Shown: piece by piece, positions 10,411-19,247 of the stretch | Layout: the number at the start of each line of letters is the position of its first letter | How positions within the stretch are numbered: the stretch's first letter is position 1 | From: Desulforamulus aeronauticus DSM 10349 | GTDB taxonomy: Bacteria; Bacillota; Desulfotomaculia; Desulfotomaculales; Desulfotomaculaceae | DNA length: 64,000 nt | NCBI RefSeq assembly: GCF_900142375.1 | Contig: NZ_FRAR01000012.1 | Coordinates: 62,001-126,000 of the forward strand | Reading direction: 5' to 3' | Notes under the pieces: generated by a model | The model's input: only the letters and a program-made list of their open reading frames with translations | The model's database searches: none | What the model was told of the DNA's origin: nothing | Made by a program: the position numbers and the translations under genes

Positions 10411-11640
10411 ATGACTTGTAGTTGTAGTAATGCTATTTATGACTTGATTATTATAGGGGGGGGGCCAGCCGGACTCTCCGCCGGTATCTATGGTGCCAGA
10501 GCTCGTCTGAAGACTGCTGTTTTAGAGAAAGCAGCGGTTGGTGGACAGGCTTTTACAACTCGTGAAATTGTAAATTTTCCGGGCTTTAAGAGCACATCCG
10601 GGCCCGAATTAATGAAAACGATTGCTGCCCATGCTAAGGAATTTGGTACAGAGGTTATCAAAGCGGATGTTACGGAAATAGATTTAAGCGGCGAAATTAA
10701 GGTTATTACTACTAAAAAAGGTCAGCAATATCAGACTCGTGCTGTCATTTTGGCTCCTGGTTCACAGCCCCGGTTATTGAATATTCCCGGTGAAAAGGCT
10801 ATGCGGGGAAATGGTGTATCTTACTGTGCTACCTGCGATGCCGAGTTTTATTCCGACTTGGATGTAGTGGTAGTTGGTAATGGGGATGCTGCCATTGAGG
10901 AAGCCATGTACATCACCAAATATGCCCGCAAAGTAACCATTATTGTTATTCACGATGAGGGCGTTGTGGATTGCAACAAAGCCAGTGCAGAAAAGGCTTT
11001 TAATAATCCCAAAATTGAATTTGTCTGGAACTCCGTTTTGAACGAAATAAAGGGCAAAGGCGAAGTTGAGTCTGTTGTTATTAAGAATTTAAAAACGGGT
11101 GAGCTAACAGAGCAAGTTGCCCATGGCGTGTTTATTTATGTTGGCATGATTCCCGGAACCGCGTTTCTACAAGGCCAAGTTGAGCTAGATGAAAGGGGCT
11201 ATATTGTAGCAAACGAACAGATGGAAACTTCTGTGGAAGGTGTATTTGCCGCCGGAGATGCAAGAGTAAAATACCTCCGTCAAGTGGTAACAGCTGCTAA
11301 TGATGGTGCGATAGCAGCGGTGTCTGCGGAAAAATATTTAGAAGAAGAACAGAGCTTTAAAGAGGAAGTAGTAAATGCCGAAAAACCGGTTCTTCTAACC
11401 TTTTGGAGTCCGGCAAGCCAAGAAAGTATTGACCTGGCCAGCAGATTGGAAGTGTTAAATACGGCAGCCGGTGGACAATATAAGATTGTTAAGGTAGATG
11501 TGTCCCGCAAGAAACGTGTTGCTCAGAAATATAATGTTACTCAGATTCCTACCGTTTTATGGCTGGAAAAAGGTGACCTTAAAATGCAACTTAGTGGAGT
11601 TACAGAGGATAGTGGTTTAAAAGCACAGCTAAATCTCTAA
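10411..11640 (+). CDS. trxB: thioredoxin reductase fused to a cysteine-less thioredoxin-like domain
   Basis: 409-residue protein. Residues 1-~310 are a flavoprotein thioredoxin reductase: FAD loop GGGPAG (16-21), redox motif CATC (139-142), NADP-side loop GNGDAA, and EGVFAAGDAR near the end of the domain. From ~320 to 409 there is a thioredoxin-like domain (PVLLTFWSPAS...QIPTVLWLEKG) in which SPAS stands where WCGPC would be, so it cannot do disulfide exchange. Such a domain might act as a docking module. An unusual extra CSC sits at residues 3-5. A strong GGAGG precedes the ATG. The thioredoxin gene follows after 18 bases, so reductase and substrate are cotranscribed. Confidence 0.9.
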   Translation: MTCSCSNAIYDLIIIGGGPAGLSAGIYGARARLKTAVLEKAAVGGQAFTTREIVNFPGFKSTSGPELMKTIAAHAKEFGTEVIKADVTEIDLSGEIKVITTKKGQQYQTRAVILAPGSQPRLLNIPGEKAMRGNGVSYCATCDAEFYSDLDVVVVGNGDAAIEEAMYITKYARKVTIIVIHDEGVVDCNKASAEKAFNNPKIEFVWNSVLNEIKGKGEVESVVIKNLKTGELTEQVAHGVFIYVGMIPGTAFLQGQVELDERGYIVANEQMETSVEGVFAAGDARVKYLRQVVTAANDGAIAAVSAEKYLEEEQSFKEEVVNAEKPVLLTFWSPASQESIDLASRLEVLNTAAGGQYKIVKVDVSRKKRVAQKYNVTQIPTVLWLEKGDLKMQLSGVTEDSGLKAQLNL

Positions 11641-11658
11641 AATAGGGTGTAGATAAAT

Positions 11659-11997
11659 ATGGGTTATGAGAGATTTCAACGCTTAACGGCAGAAGATTTT
11701 GATACTCATATATTTGATAACGGTACTCCCTCACTGGTGTTCTTTGCTGCTAAAAGATGCGAGATTTGCAAAGAACTGCTACCTATAATGGAAGAATTGG
11801 TTGATGATTATAGCGATAAGCTACATGTGTATTTTGTTGATGTCGATGAATATGTCGAGCTACACAAAAGATTTCGTTTAAGAGGCATTCCCCAGTTGTT
11901 AATCTTTAATCATGGTGAATTAAAGAACCGTGTAGGCGGTCTACATGAAAAGGAAGAAATAATCGAAGTAATTGATAGTTCACTCTATGAAGAATAA
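11659..11997 (+). CDS. thioredoxin-like protein with CEIC active site
   Basis: 112-residue thioredoxin-fold protein. The redox motif is CEIC (34-37) rather than CGPC, followed later by the cis-proline segment RGIPQLLIF. The length and single domain fit a small cytosolic dithiol carrier. It is the second gene of the trxB operon and so is the likely electron acceptor of the reductase. The acidic CEIC motif suggests a specialised client, as with atypical thioredoxins tied to particular pathways; this is inference. An intrinsic terminator follows within 20 bases. Confidence 0.88.
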   Translation: MGYERFQRLTAEDFDTHIFDNGTPSLVFFAAKRCEICKELLPIMEELVDDYSDKLHVYFVDVDEYVELHKRFRLRGIPQLLIFNHGELKNRVGGLHEKEEIIEVIDSSLYEE

Positions 11998-12016
11998 GTG
12001 AACTTGCCCCTAGGAC

Positions 12017-12050
12017 AAAAACCTCCTGGACTTTCCGGGAGGTTTTTAAA
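12017..12050 (+). terminator. intrinsic terminator of trxB operon
   Basis: A 14-base arm (12017-12030) pairs with 12034-12047, ending in TTTTT. It separates the thioredoxin gene from the EamA gene. Confidence 0.85.
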
Positions 12051-12076
12051 AATAATCAAGTAAGGAGCATTAGGAT

Positions 12077-13072
12077 ATGGAGGTTAATACACAGACAATC
12101 ATTCAAAACAGAGAAATATCCTTTGCCAAAAAAGGAATCGGCTGGGGACTTCTGGCCGGTGCGTCCTGGGGATTGGATGCTGTCCTGATGGGCATGGCCT
12201 TGGCTTTAGCCCCCTTTACCAATACACTTAGTCTCTTTGCCGCACCCTTAGTGGCATCCTGTTTACACGATGGATTTTCTGGGACATGGCTTTTCATAAA
12301 AAATGTGATCAGTGGCAAGTGGCGAGAATACGCCCGCACCTTAAAAACTCGACCCGGTAAGCTGATCCTAGTAGCAGCTATCATGGGAGGACCCATTGGG
12401 ATGTCTAATTCCATGTTGGCTATTCACTTTGCTGGTGCCGCCTATGCTGTGGCCATTACTGCCGCTTATCCCGCCATAGGGGCGATTTTAGGAGCCATCT
12501 TTCTCAAAGAAAAGATTGGACTCCGAGTGTGGTGCGGCATCTTGTTAGCGATTCTTGGCTCCTTTGTGGTAGCCTATGTCCCACCGAGTGGCGAAAGTCA
12601 TCCGCATTTTTACCTTGGTATTGGTTTAGCTGTTATCGCGACGATTGGTTGGGCACTGGAGGGTGTTATCTCTACCTATGGCATGGATTTGGTAGATTCA
12701 GACATTGCTATTGGGATCCGTGAACTAACCTCGTTTTCCGTGAGTTTTTGTGCAATATTGCCCTTTGTTGGTGCGGTAGCTTACCAAATTCTCTTTGCCA
12801 GTTTTAGTACCTCTGTTGCCTGGTATATTGCCGCTATTGGTTTAATCGGGGGCATTTCTCAGCTAAGCTGGTACCGTGCGATGAATATGACAGGGGTAGC
12901 AAGAGCCATGGGGCTTAATGTTACCTATGCATTATGGGCTGTGTTGTTTGGCTGGCTGTTAAGCGATTTGCAAATAACATCAACCCTGATAATCGGGGCT
13001 ATGCTAATTTGCCTAGGAACTATTCTCACCATTGGAAATCCGAAGCAATTAGTTACGATAAGAAGTAAATAA
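12077..13072 (+). CDS. EamA/DMT-family exporter
   Basis: 331-residue membrane protein with about ten predicted helices in two homologous halves, as in drug/metabolite (EamA) transporters. Indicative segments are GAAYAVAITAAYPAIGAILGA plus FLKEK at the end of the first half, and ARAMGLNVTYALWAVLFGWL in the second. The ATG is preceded by AAGGAG. It lies directly after the trxB terminator and before a small winged-helix gene with a 32-base gap, so those two may be cotranscribed. Members export amino acids, metabolites or drugs; the substrate here is unknown. Confidence 0.82.
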   Translation: MEVNTQTIIQNREISFAKKGIGWGLLAGASWGLDAVLMGMALALAPFTNTLSLFAAPLVASCLHDGFSGTWLFIKNVISGKWREYARTLKTRPGKLILVAAIMGGPIGMSNSMLAIHFAGAAYAVAITAAYPAIGAILGAIFLKEKIGLRVWCGILLAILGSFVVAYVPPSGESHPHFYLGIGLAVIATIGWALEGVISTYGMDLVDSDIAIGIRELTSFSVSFCAILPFVGAVAYQILFASFSTSVAWYIAAIGLIGGISQLSWYRAMNMTGVARAMGLNVTYALWAVLFGWLLSDLQITSTLIIGAMLICLGTILTIGNPKQLVTIRSK

Positions 13073-13104
13073 AGATGTAATTAAGTTGCAAAAAGGAGGT
13101 AACT

Positions 13105-13377
13105 ATGAGTAAACTTCCTATTAAATTTAGAGTCCTACAATTAATTAATCAAAAAAAAGGAATTACCAATGAAGAAATATTAGAAATATTGAAGTTTGAG
13201 TATCCCCGAGATAGAGTCGTTAATTACAAGGATATAGAATATTATCTTATTTCTTTAAAATCTGTTGGATTAATCGATTCAATTAGTGTTACACTTAGGG
13301 ATCATAGTAAACTAGTAGAGTCTTATAAAATAAGTGATTATGGTATGAATAGGATGAAATATATAAATAATAACTAG
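13105..13377 (+). CDS. small winged-helix-like protein
   Basis: 90-residue basic protein with a strong AAAGGAGG site ahead of its ATG. The sequence has the look of a winged helix: helix-rich N-terminus (FRVLQLINQKKGITNEEI), a second helix region (YKDIEYYLISLKSVGLI), and a C-terminal strand pair ending in YKISDYGMNRMKYI. This layout resembles small PadR/MarR-like DNA-binding proteins, but no family signature is decisive. It may regulate the upstream EamA gene, with which it appears to form an operon; inference. A terminator follows at 13416. Confidence 0.65.
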   Translation: MSKLPIKFRVLQLINQKKGITNEEILEILKFEYPRDRVVNYKDIEYYLISLKSVGLIDSISVTLRDHSKLVESYKISDYGMNRMKYINNN

Positions 13378-13415
13378 TATAAAAATATTTACAAGAATAG
13401 GATGGTTAGGCCAAT

Positions 13416-13456
13416 AAATGCCTGAGAATCTATAAAGATTTCAGGCATTTTTATTT
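13416..13456 (+). terminator. intrinsic terminator
   Basis: Arms 13416-13430 and 13436-13450 pair over nearly their whole length, followed by a T-rich tail. Ends the EamA/winged-helix unit. Confidence 0.8.
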
Positions 13457-13584
13457 ATTTACATAAGAATAATATGAAAACTAGCTAAAAATGCTTATTT
13501 ATTTGTAGATTTGTCAGGGTGAAGACAAACAAAAGAAATATTTTAATAAAGTCAAGGTGTGGATTAATAATCGAATAGTGTTTC

Positions 13585-13642
13585 TGCTTATACCGGGTAT
13601 AAGCACGTTGTATTTTACATGAAAAAGCATTCTTCCTATAAT
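13585..13642 (+). promoter_or_regulatory. palindromic operator and promoter of the MFS gene at 13805
   Basis: A 21-base inverted repeat (13585-13605; core CTTATACCGGGTATAAG), identical over 17 bases to the site at 10273. It is followed by TTACAT (13614-13619), a 17-base spacer and TATAAT (13637-13642). The 427-base gap 13378-13804 otherwise holds only the upstream terminator and an untranslated leader. Confidence 0.7.
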
Positions 13643-13804
13643 TAAGACAGAAAGTGAAGATAAGAACAAACGCATTATTTAGAGATGTCCTTGGGATATC
13701 AAAATTAATGTCAGGTGTCTTGCTTAAAAGTTGAATGGGGGGAGGTTATTAGTCAAATAGACTACATTGAATTGCTCATCATACTCAAATAAAGGAGAAT
13801 AATT

Positions 13805-15190
13805 ATGGTAGACAATAAACCAATGACGAGCACCAGGTACATGGACGAAGCTCCCATGAATAAATCACACTATAAGTTTTTGGTTTTACTGGCCCTAGGT
13901 TATACGTTTGAGCAAATAGATGTTTTTTCTTTCTCCTTTGTTGCACCCGCTCTCACAAAGTATTGGGGTGTATCAATGGAATGGATTGGTCTAGTTAATT
14001 CTTGCACTTTTATTGGTATGTTGTTAGGTTGCTGGCTGGGTGGTTGGTTTGCCGACCGCATTGGCCGTAAGAAAACTTTCTTAGGTTCGATTCTTTTGTT
14101 CTCTATCTGCGCTTTGGTTAATGGTTGGGCTCCTAACCAAGAAATATTCCTAGCTGCCAGAACCTTGACGGGTATTGGTATGATGGGGATGGTGGTAGTG
14201 GCAATGGTTTATATTGCAGAGTTGCTGCCAGCCGCATCAAGGGGAAAATGGCAGGCTATCTCCTTAGCTACCGCACTTTTAAGTATACCGGCCATTGGCC
14301 AATTGGCATCTTGGGTAATTCCTCACAATCCTGAGGGTTGGCGCTGGATTTTATACCTTGGTGGTTTAGGCTTTATTGTTTTAGCATTTGGTAAAGATTG
14401 GTTAAAAGAATCCCCCCGTTGGCTCATTAGTAAGGGCCGTTATAAAGAAGCGGAAGAAGTTATTCAGTTTTATAGACCAGACGTCAAAGTGGATCTTAGT
14501 GCAGAGGCCAGTGGTCAAATTAAACTGGAAAAAGCAAAAGAAACAACCAAGACATGGGAAGTTCTTAAGCTCTTATTTAGTAACGAATACAGAAAAAAGA
14601 CCTGGGTTCTCATCAACCTAGTTTGCTGTAACACCGTAGGGTACTTTATGTTCTTTGCCTGGATGCCTACCCTGTTGAATGAGTACGGTTTCTCCCTGGA
14701 AGATTCGCTGTGGATGGTAGCCTTGGTATCCTTCGGTAGTCCTATTGGTAATTACTTGGCAGCCTTCTTCACCGATAAAGGCGGCAGAAAAGTTCCCATT
14801 GTTATCTACGGTATCCTTATTGGGGTCTTGACAGTAATCTTTGGTACGGTAAAGATTCCGATGTTGATTGTGGGTATTGGTTTTGTCATTAGAATTTTGA
14901 TGGACGGTGTATTCGTTCTCATGTGGTCTTACTTGGCCGAGGCTTATCCCACGCACTTTAGAAGTAGTGGTACCGGTATTATCTTTAGTACAGGCAGAAT
15001 CCTGAATGTCGGTGCTATGGCGATGGTTCCTCTTATCTATAAACAGTTTGGTTACAGTATCTTATTCGCCATTATCGGTGCTATGTACTTGTTGGTAGCC
15101 TTTGTAACCGGTATGTGGGGAGAGAGAACTGCTGGGCGTTCACTGGAAGAAATCGCTGAAACCGATACGGATAACGCAGTTTCTGCATAA
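13805..15190 (+). CDS. MFS transporter (organic acid-like)
   Basis: 461-residue major facilitator with 12 predicted helices. It has ADRIGRRK-like signature ADRIGRKKT in loop 2-3, ESPRWLISKGRYKEAEEV after helix 6, and TDKGGRKVP in loop 8-9, placing it with the two carriers at 19248 and 27743. Its first helix reads GYTFEQIDVFSFSFVAPAL, a variant of the EQLDNNNF block of those two. AAAGGAG lies 7 bases before the ATG. It is transcribed from a promoter carrying the palindrome shared with the trxB operon, and a LysR gene follows downstream. The likely role is proton-linked uptake of a small acid; the substrate is unknown. Confidence 0.87.
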   Translation: MVDNKPMTSTRYMDEAPMNKSHYKFLVLLALGYTFEQIDVFSFSFVAPALTKYWGVSMEWIGLVNSCTFIGMLLGCWLGGWFADRIGRKKTFLGSILLFSICALVNGWAPNQEIFLAARTLTGIGMMGMVVVAMVYIAELLPAASRGKWQAISLATALLSIPAIGQLASWVIPHNPEGWRWILYLGGLGFIVLAFGKDWLKESPRWLISKGRYKEAEEVIQFYRPDVKVDLSAEASGQIKLEKAKETTKTWEVLKLLFSNEYRKKTWVLINLVCCNTVGYFMFFAWMPTLLNEYGFSLEDSLWMVALVSFGSPIGNYLAAFFTDKGGRKVPIVIYGILIGVLTVIFGTVKIPMLIVGIGFVIRILMDGVFVLMWSYLAEAYPTHFRSSGTGIIFSTGRILNVGAMAMVPLIYKQFGYSILFAIIGAMYLLVAFVTGMWGERTAGRSLEEIAETDTDNAVSA

Positions 15191-15319
15191 AACTACTTTA
15201 CACGTACCTCATAATAGTTGGAGATGCTTTTCGCCACCAGTACTTGGCTGGATTCACCATGCCAAGGCATCTGGCAGGTGCTCAGTAACATAGTTTAAAA
15301 AGTGCTTTATTATAAAAGG

Positions 15320-15350
15320 TTAAAACCTCCTGGCTACCAGGGGGTTTTAA
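15320..15350. terminator. hairpin in the 526-base gap after the MFS gene
   Basis: Two 14-base arms (15320-15333, 15337-15350) pair completely apart from one T-G. The T-rich tail is on the minus-strand side, so it may work in either direction. The gap 15191-15716 shows nothing else I can support; an open frame on the minus strand at 15282-15512 has no ribosome site. Confidence 0.55.
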
Positions 15351-15716
15351 CGCTAAGTAAATATTATCAGCAAGATGAAGCGGAGTGAGAGGGGCATAAC
15401 AGCCATGCTGAGTGGTTATTTGTTGATTTTCTATTATAGCGACCATATTGGCCGGGATGATTTTAGGAGAAAAATTGACAATTAGCCAATTAGCTGGTGG
15501 GTTTCTGATCAATTTGGCGTTATGATACTGAAAATTGGATAAGCTTGGACAACCCTATCCTGTAAAACATAGTTTTAGCCAACAAGGTTAAAGTGTGCCG
15601 AGAAAGCACATATTAAAGAGGAAGTTTACTACCATAAATTATTCTAATGTAGTATACTTTTGAGAATGCTATTTGAAATAATAGTATTAAATTTTCTTAC
15701 TAATGAGGTGTTTGGG

Positions 15717-16616
15717 ATGCGTTTAGAACAATTATATTATCTGGTGGAAATTTACCAAGCCAAAACAATTTCCTTAGCCGCTGAACGGGCCCATATTTCT
15801 CAACCAGCACTAAGCGCAGCCATCAGTAAATTAGAAGATGAGTTAGGGGTACACTTATTAAAAAGATCCAATCAGGGTGTTTACCCTACGGATATAGGTG
15901 AACTAATTATTGCCAAGGCCCAAGAAATTATTGATACTATCGAGGAAATCAAAAGAATAGCACAAAGTAATACTGCGGAGTTAAATGGCAATATATTCAT
16001 AGCGGCTGACCCCGGGGTTAATATCACTTTTATGCCGGATTCACTAACAAACTTTAAATATAATCATCCTAAAGTGAACATTCTGCTAAAGGTAGGCGAA
16101 TCCAACAATATACTGCGTGATATCCAATCAGGCAAAGCTGACTTTGGCATTATCCTAAAGACCGATGAACTAATGAAGGCAAAGGACCTTAACCAAAGGG
16201 AACTTTTTGAAGATGAATTAGTATTAATTGCAGGTAAAAACTGTCCCATTGCGAAAAAGAAAACAATTACTCTCGAAGAGGCCATGGCGCAGCCGATTGT
16301 TTTATATAATACTGAATACGTTACAAATTGTGGTGTATCCAGTATATTAAAAAAATACGGTGATATAAATGTACTTTTTAGGGTAGATAATTTAGAGATG
16401 TTGGAAAAGATTTTGCGGCAGGGAGATTGTGTTGCCTTTGTACCCAAGTTTATGGCTGATGAATATGTTAAGTTCAGTGAAATTGTTGCGGTATCGATTA
16501 GTGATATCCCGTTGCTGATTACCATAGTGATCATCTGGTCAAATCGCCATCATCTTTCAATGGTAGAAAAGGAACTTATTAAGGGAATTATGGCAACTTG
16601 TTGTGATGTGAAATAG
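15717..16616 (+). CDS. LysR-family transcriptional regulator
   Basis: 299-residue LysR-type regulator. The N-terminal winged helix (MRLEQLYYLVEIYQAKTISLAAERAHISQPALS; first 33 residues in outline) is followed by the linker helix and a two-lobed effector domain of ~200 residues. I chose ATG 15717, which has GAGGTG nearby; the frame extends 19 codons upstream but that part is unlike the family. Proteins of this family bind a small coinducer and activate nearby genes. The palindromes at 10273 and 13585, and a degenerate copy at 16725, are plausible targets; inference. It has its own terminator. Confidence 0.9.
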   Translation: MRLEQLYYLVEIYQAKTISLAAERAHISQPALSAAISKLEDELGVHLLKRSNQGVYPTDIGELIIAKAQEIIDTIEEIKRIAQSNTAELNGNIFIAADPGVNITFMPDSLTNFKYNHPKVNILLKVGESNNILRDIQSGKADFGIILKTDELMKAKDLNQRELFEDELVLIAGKNCPIAKKKTITLEEAMAQPIVLYNTEYVTNCGVSSILKKYGDINVLFRVDNLEMLEKILRQGDCVAFVPKFMADEYVKFSEIVAVSISDIPLLITIVIIWSNRHHLSMVEKELIKGIMATCCDVK

Positions 16617-16637
16617 ATTAATAGTATAGCTATAGTG

Positions 16638-16665
16638 AAACCAGGTCAATGTACCTGGTTTTTTT
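16638..16665 (+). terminator. intrinsic terminator of lysR gene
   Basis: AAACCAGGT (16638-16646) pairs with ACCTGGTTT (16653-16661), followed by T residues. Confidence 0.85.
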
Positions 16666-16724
16666 GCCTTATCAAAACATATAGTCAGATCTATTGTCAA
16701 ATGCTCATTTATAATAAGCATCCA

Positions 16725-16739
16725 TTATACCCCATATAA
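16725..16739. promoter_or_regulatory. degenerate palindrome resembling the 10273/13585 operator
   Basis: TTATACCCCATATAA, followed by GCA as in the other two sites, lies between the LysR gene and the chemoreceptor gene at 16914. Arms TTATA/TATAA are intact but the centre differs. No convincing -35/-10 pair follows at the expected distance. Confidence 0.35.
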
Positions 16740-16913
16740 GCATTTGATATAGCTAAAATGTAAAATATTGGTCAAACTGGAAAGGTTTTTGGTAAAAAAA
16801 GTAGAAATTACACCAAAAATGCAAGGAAAAGGTGCATTTATTAAAAAATAGGATACAGTTATAGTTTGTTTAACATGTAACCTAGTAGAGAGAAAAAGAG
16901 GAGGATACTATCA

Positions 16914-18854
16914 ATGGGGAACATACTAACGATTAAGAATAAGTTAGTTATCTTACTACTAACAATTGCGTTAGTTCCTACAATTATTTGCAGTGGTATA
17001 ATTTTGTTATATCTGCAAAAAACCGTACAACAAGATTTTATTGAGAGCACGACTGGACAAATTCAACAGGTTAATAATGCAATTAATCTATTCTTTCAGG
17101 GAATAGATGAGAGCTGTCAATTCCTTTCCACTAACGAACATGTGCAAAATGCGGATAGTACGATAACTTCTTATGTGGCAACAGACGGTGATGCAGACGG
17201 GTTAATCTGGATGAAACCTTCCTTAAGCAGTGGCTTAGAGAAAAAAATATACGATGTCTATGCTGATTTTGCCGAAACACATCCCAAGGTGCAATATGTA
17301 TATATGGCTACCACCCAGGGGAACTATGTCCAATGGCCAGATGGTAATATAATGAAAAATTATAACCCCACAGAAAAGCCGTTTTACAAACTTGGTATGG
17401 AGAGTAAAGGAAAACCACTCAGAACAAACCCTTACTTCTTTCCTGCAGATAAAATATTTATCATCAGTACAGCAATCAGCATAACCAATTCAGCAGGTCA
17501 AATAGTTGGGGTTCAAGGACTAGATGTCAGCTTAGAAAGTGTAACTGATCTGATAAAGGATATAAAAATAGGTAAAACCGGCTATATCATCATGACTGAT
17601 GGTGATGGCAACATTATAGCCCATCCCCAAAACAACGAAATGAATGGCAAAAGTATCAAGGAGTTAAAGGTTGTTGAACTAAACGATGCTCTCCAACAAA
17701 AAACAGGAAGTTTTGCAGCAAAGATTGATGGGAAGGATTGCTTGGTAAATATCTATACATCGCAAGAGACTGGCTGGAAATTTATCGCGATAGCAGAAAA
17801 AGCAGAGCTAATGACCAAATATGCCAGTATGTTAAAATTCCTTATGTTGATCTTGGGTGTGTTCTTGTTAGCGGCAGTTTTACTAGCAATACTATTCTCA
17901 AACAGAATATCGAAACCGATTATTACTGCAGCCAATTTTGCTAAAGAGATTTCTCAAGGCAATCTAAAGGCGGCCCCCATTGCTCTGACACTACAGGATG
18001 AAACTGGCTTATTAATTAATTCATTAAATAAAATGCAGGAAAATCTTACCCAAGTTATAGAGGGCATACAAAATTCCAGTAGTGAGTTGATTTTATCAAC
18101 CCAAAATCTTTCCGCTCACGCCCAACAAACTTCAACTGGATCATCTGAAACAGCCGCTACAGTAAGTGAAATCGCAGCTTCTTTAGAGCAGGTAGCGAGT
18201 AATGCACAACAAGTAGCAGATTTATCGGAAAAGGTTTCAAAGGAAGCGGATCAAGGCTCCCAGGGTGTCGAGCAAATAACGGGTCAAATTCAAAACATAG
18301 CTTCTTCAAACGACAATGCATCAAAGATGGTAGGGGAACTATCGAATACTTTAAACCATGTCAATCAGATTGTCGAATTGATTACGAATATTGCGGATCA
18401 AACGAATTTACTTGCTCTCAATGCAGCCATTGAAGCAGCCAGGGCTGGGGAACAGGGCCGAGGTTTTGCCGTAGTTGCGGAGGAAGTAAGAAAGCTGGCC
18501 GAACAATCCGGTATTGCTGCCAAGGATATAAGTGAATTAATATCGAGAGTTCAAATAGAGTCGCATAAGGTAGTACAGGCTATGGGTGAAGGTAACAGAC
18601 AAGTTAAAGAAGGGGTTATGGTTGCTGAACAAGTTGGCCAAAACTTTAGGGGGATTATTAACTCCATCGAAGTATTAGTGGAGCAAATTCAAAGTGTTGC
18701 AGCTGCCTCCCAACAGGTCTCCGCTGGGATACAAAATGTTACGGCCACTGCTGAAGAGCAAACTGCTGCCATGGAGGAAGTATCAGCGGCTACTGAACAA
18801 CTCAATCGAATGGCGGCCAATTTAAATAAAATGATTGAACGGTTTGAAAAATAA
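16914..18854 (+). CDS. methyl-accepting chemotaxis protein with double Cache sensor
   Basis: 646-residue chemoreceptor. A membrane helix at about 12-33 is followed by an extracellular dCache_1-type region to about 295; [15 protein letters not shown] and [17 protein letters not shown] are typical of its membrane-distal half. A second helix lies at about 300-322, then HAMP and the signalling domain with the standard tip [27 protein letters not shown] lies 8 bases before the ATG. Double-Cache receptors commonly sense amino acids or organic acids. Its place next to MFS carriers and a LysR regulator suggests it may sense their substrate; inference. Confidence 0.93.
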   Translation: MGNILTIKNKLVILLLTIALVPTIICSGIILLYLQKTVQQDFIESTTGQIQQVNNAINLFFQGIDESCQFLSTNEHVQNADSTITSYVATDGDADGLIWMKPSLSSGLEKKIYDVYADFAETHPKVQYVYMATTQGNYVQWPDGNIMKNYNPTEKPFYKLGMESKGKPLRTNPYFFPADKIFIISTAISITNSAGQIVGVQGLDVSLESVTDLIKDIKIGKTGYIIMTDGDGNIIAHPQNNEMNGKSIKELKVVELNDALQQKTGSFAAKIDGKDCLVNIYTSQETGWKFIAIAEKAELMTKYASMLKFLMLILGVFLLAAVLLAILFSNRISKPIITAANFAKEISQGNLKAAPIALTLQDETGLLINSLNKMQENLTQVIEGIQNSSSELILSTQNLSAHAQQTSTGSSETAATVSEIAASLEQVASNAQQVADLSEKVSKEADQGSQGVEQITGQIQNIASSNDNASKMVGELSNTLNHVNQIVELITNIADQTNLLALNAAIEAARAGEQGRGFAVVAEEVRKLAEQSGIAAKDISELISRVQIESHKVVQAMGEGNRQVKEGVMVAEQVGQNFRGIINSIEVLVEQIQSVAAASQQVSAGIQNVTATAEEQTAAMEEVSAATEQLNRMAANLNKMIERFEK

Positions 18855-18871
18855 AGGGAAATCCCTAGCAG

Positions 18872-18913
18872 TTCAAAAGCTTATTTTCAGTTTATTGAGA
18901 ATAAGCTTTTGAA
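18872..18913 (+). terminator. intrinsic terminator of chemoreceptor gene
   Basis: 14-base arms TTCAAAAGCTTATT (18872-18885) and its complement (18900-18913) form a long stem. A second weaker hairpin with AGCAAG/CTTGCT arms follows at 18957-18984. Confidence 0.7.
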
Positions 18914-19084
18914 ATTTGAGGCTAACTAATCCCGAAAAATTTATTCTGTATGTTTAGCAAGTCTGCAGATAAGTAGGCTTGCTTTGTTATATAATGAAAT
19001 ATTTTGATTTGTACTCAGCTAGCGAAACCGTGCTTGTTCAGGCCATTGTCAACAGACATCACGGTAAATTCGACAAAACAATTT

Positions 19085-19139
19085 GTTGTGAGCTCACAAC
19101 GATCTCTTGTTTGTCGTAAAGGTGACAGGTAAGTATGAT
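19085..19139 (+). promoter_or_regulatory. Crp/Fnr-type operator and promoter of MFS gene 19248
   Basis: GTTGTGAGCTCACAAC (19085-19100) is a perfect 16-base palindrome. It is followed by -35 TTGTCG (19111-19116), a 17-base spacer and -10 TATGAT (19134-19139). The operator-to-promoter arrangement matches 27617-27671 exactly and 36393-36448 within one base. Confidence 0.75.
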
Positions 19140-19185
19140 TGTAATAGATAGTTCTTTCACATATCAACATGTAAGGAGGAACAGG

Positions 19186-19221
19186 ATGATTGCATTTTTT
19201 AAGAACCCTTTCTTGCACTGA
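19186..19221 (+). CDS. possible 11-residue leader peptide
   Basis: A short frame (MIAFFKNPFLH, stop at 19219-19221) has a strong AAGGAGGA site 5-12 bases ahead of its ATG. It lies between the MFS promoter and the MFS ribosome site at 19234. Its position suggests a translated leader affecting the MFS gene, but it contains no run of a single amino acid as in classic attenuators. Confidence 0.35.
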   Translation: MIAFFKNPFLH

Positions 19222-19247
19222 TAATTAATAATGTAAGGAGTGATAAG

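Noticed and set aside
15282-15512. 76-codon minus-strand open frame in a large gap
   Set aside because: No ribosome site or promoter, no family resemblance, and a hairpin runs through its end.
16064-16534. 156-codon minus-strand frame
   Set aside because: Fully antisense within the LysR gene, whose coding signal is clear.
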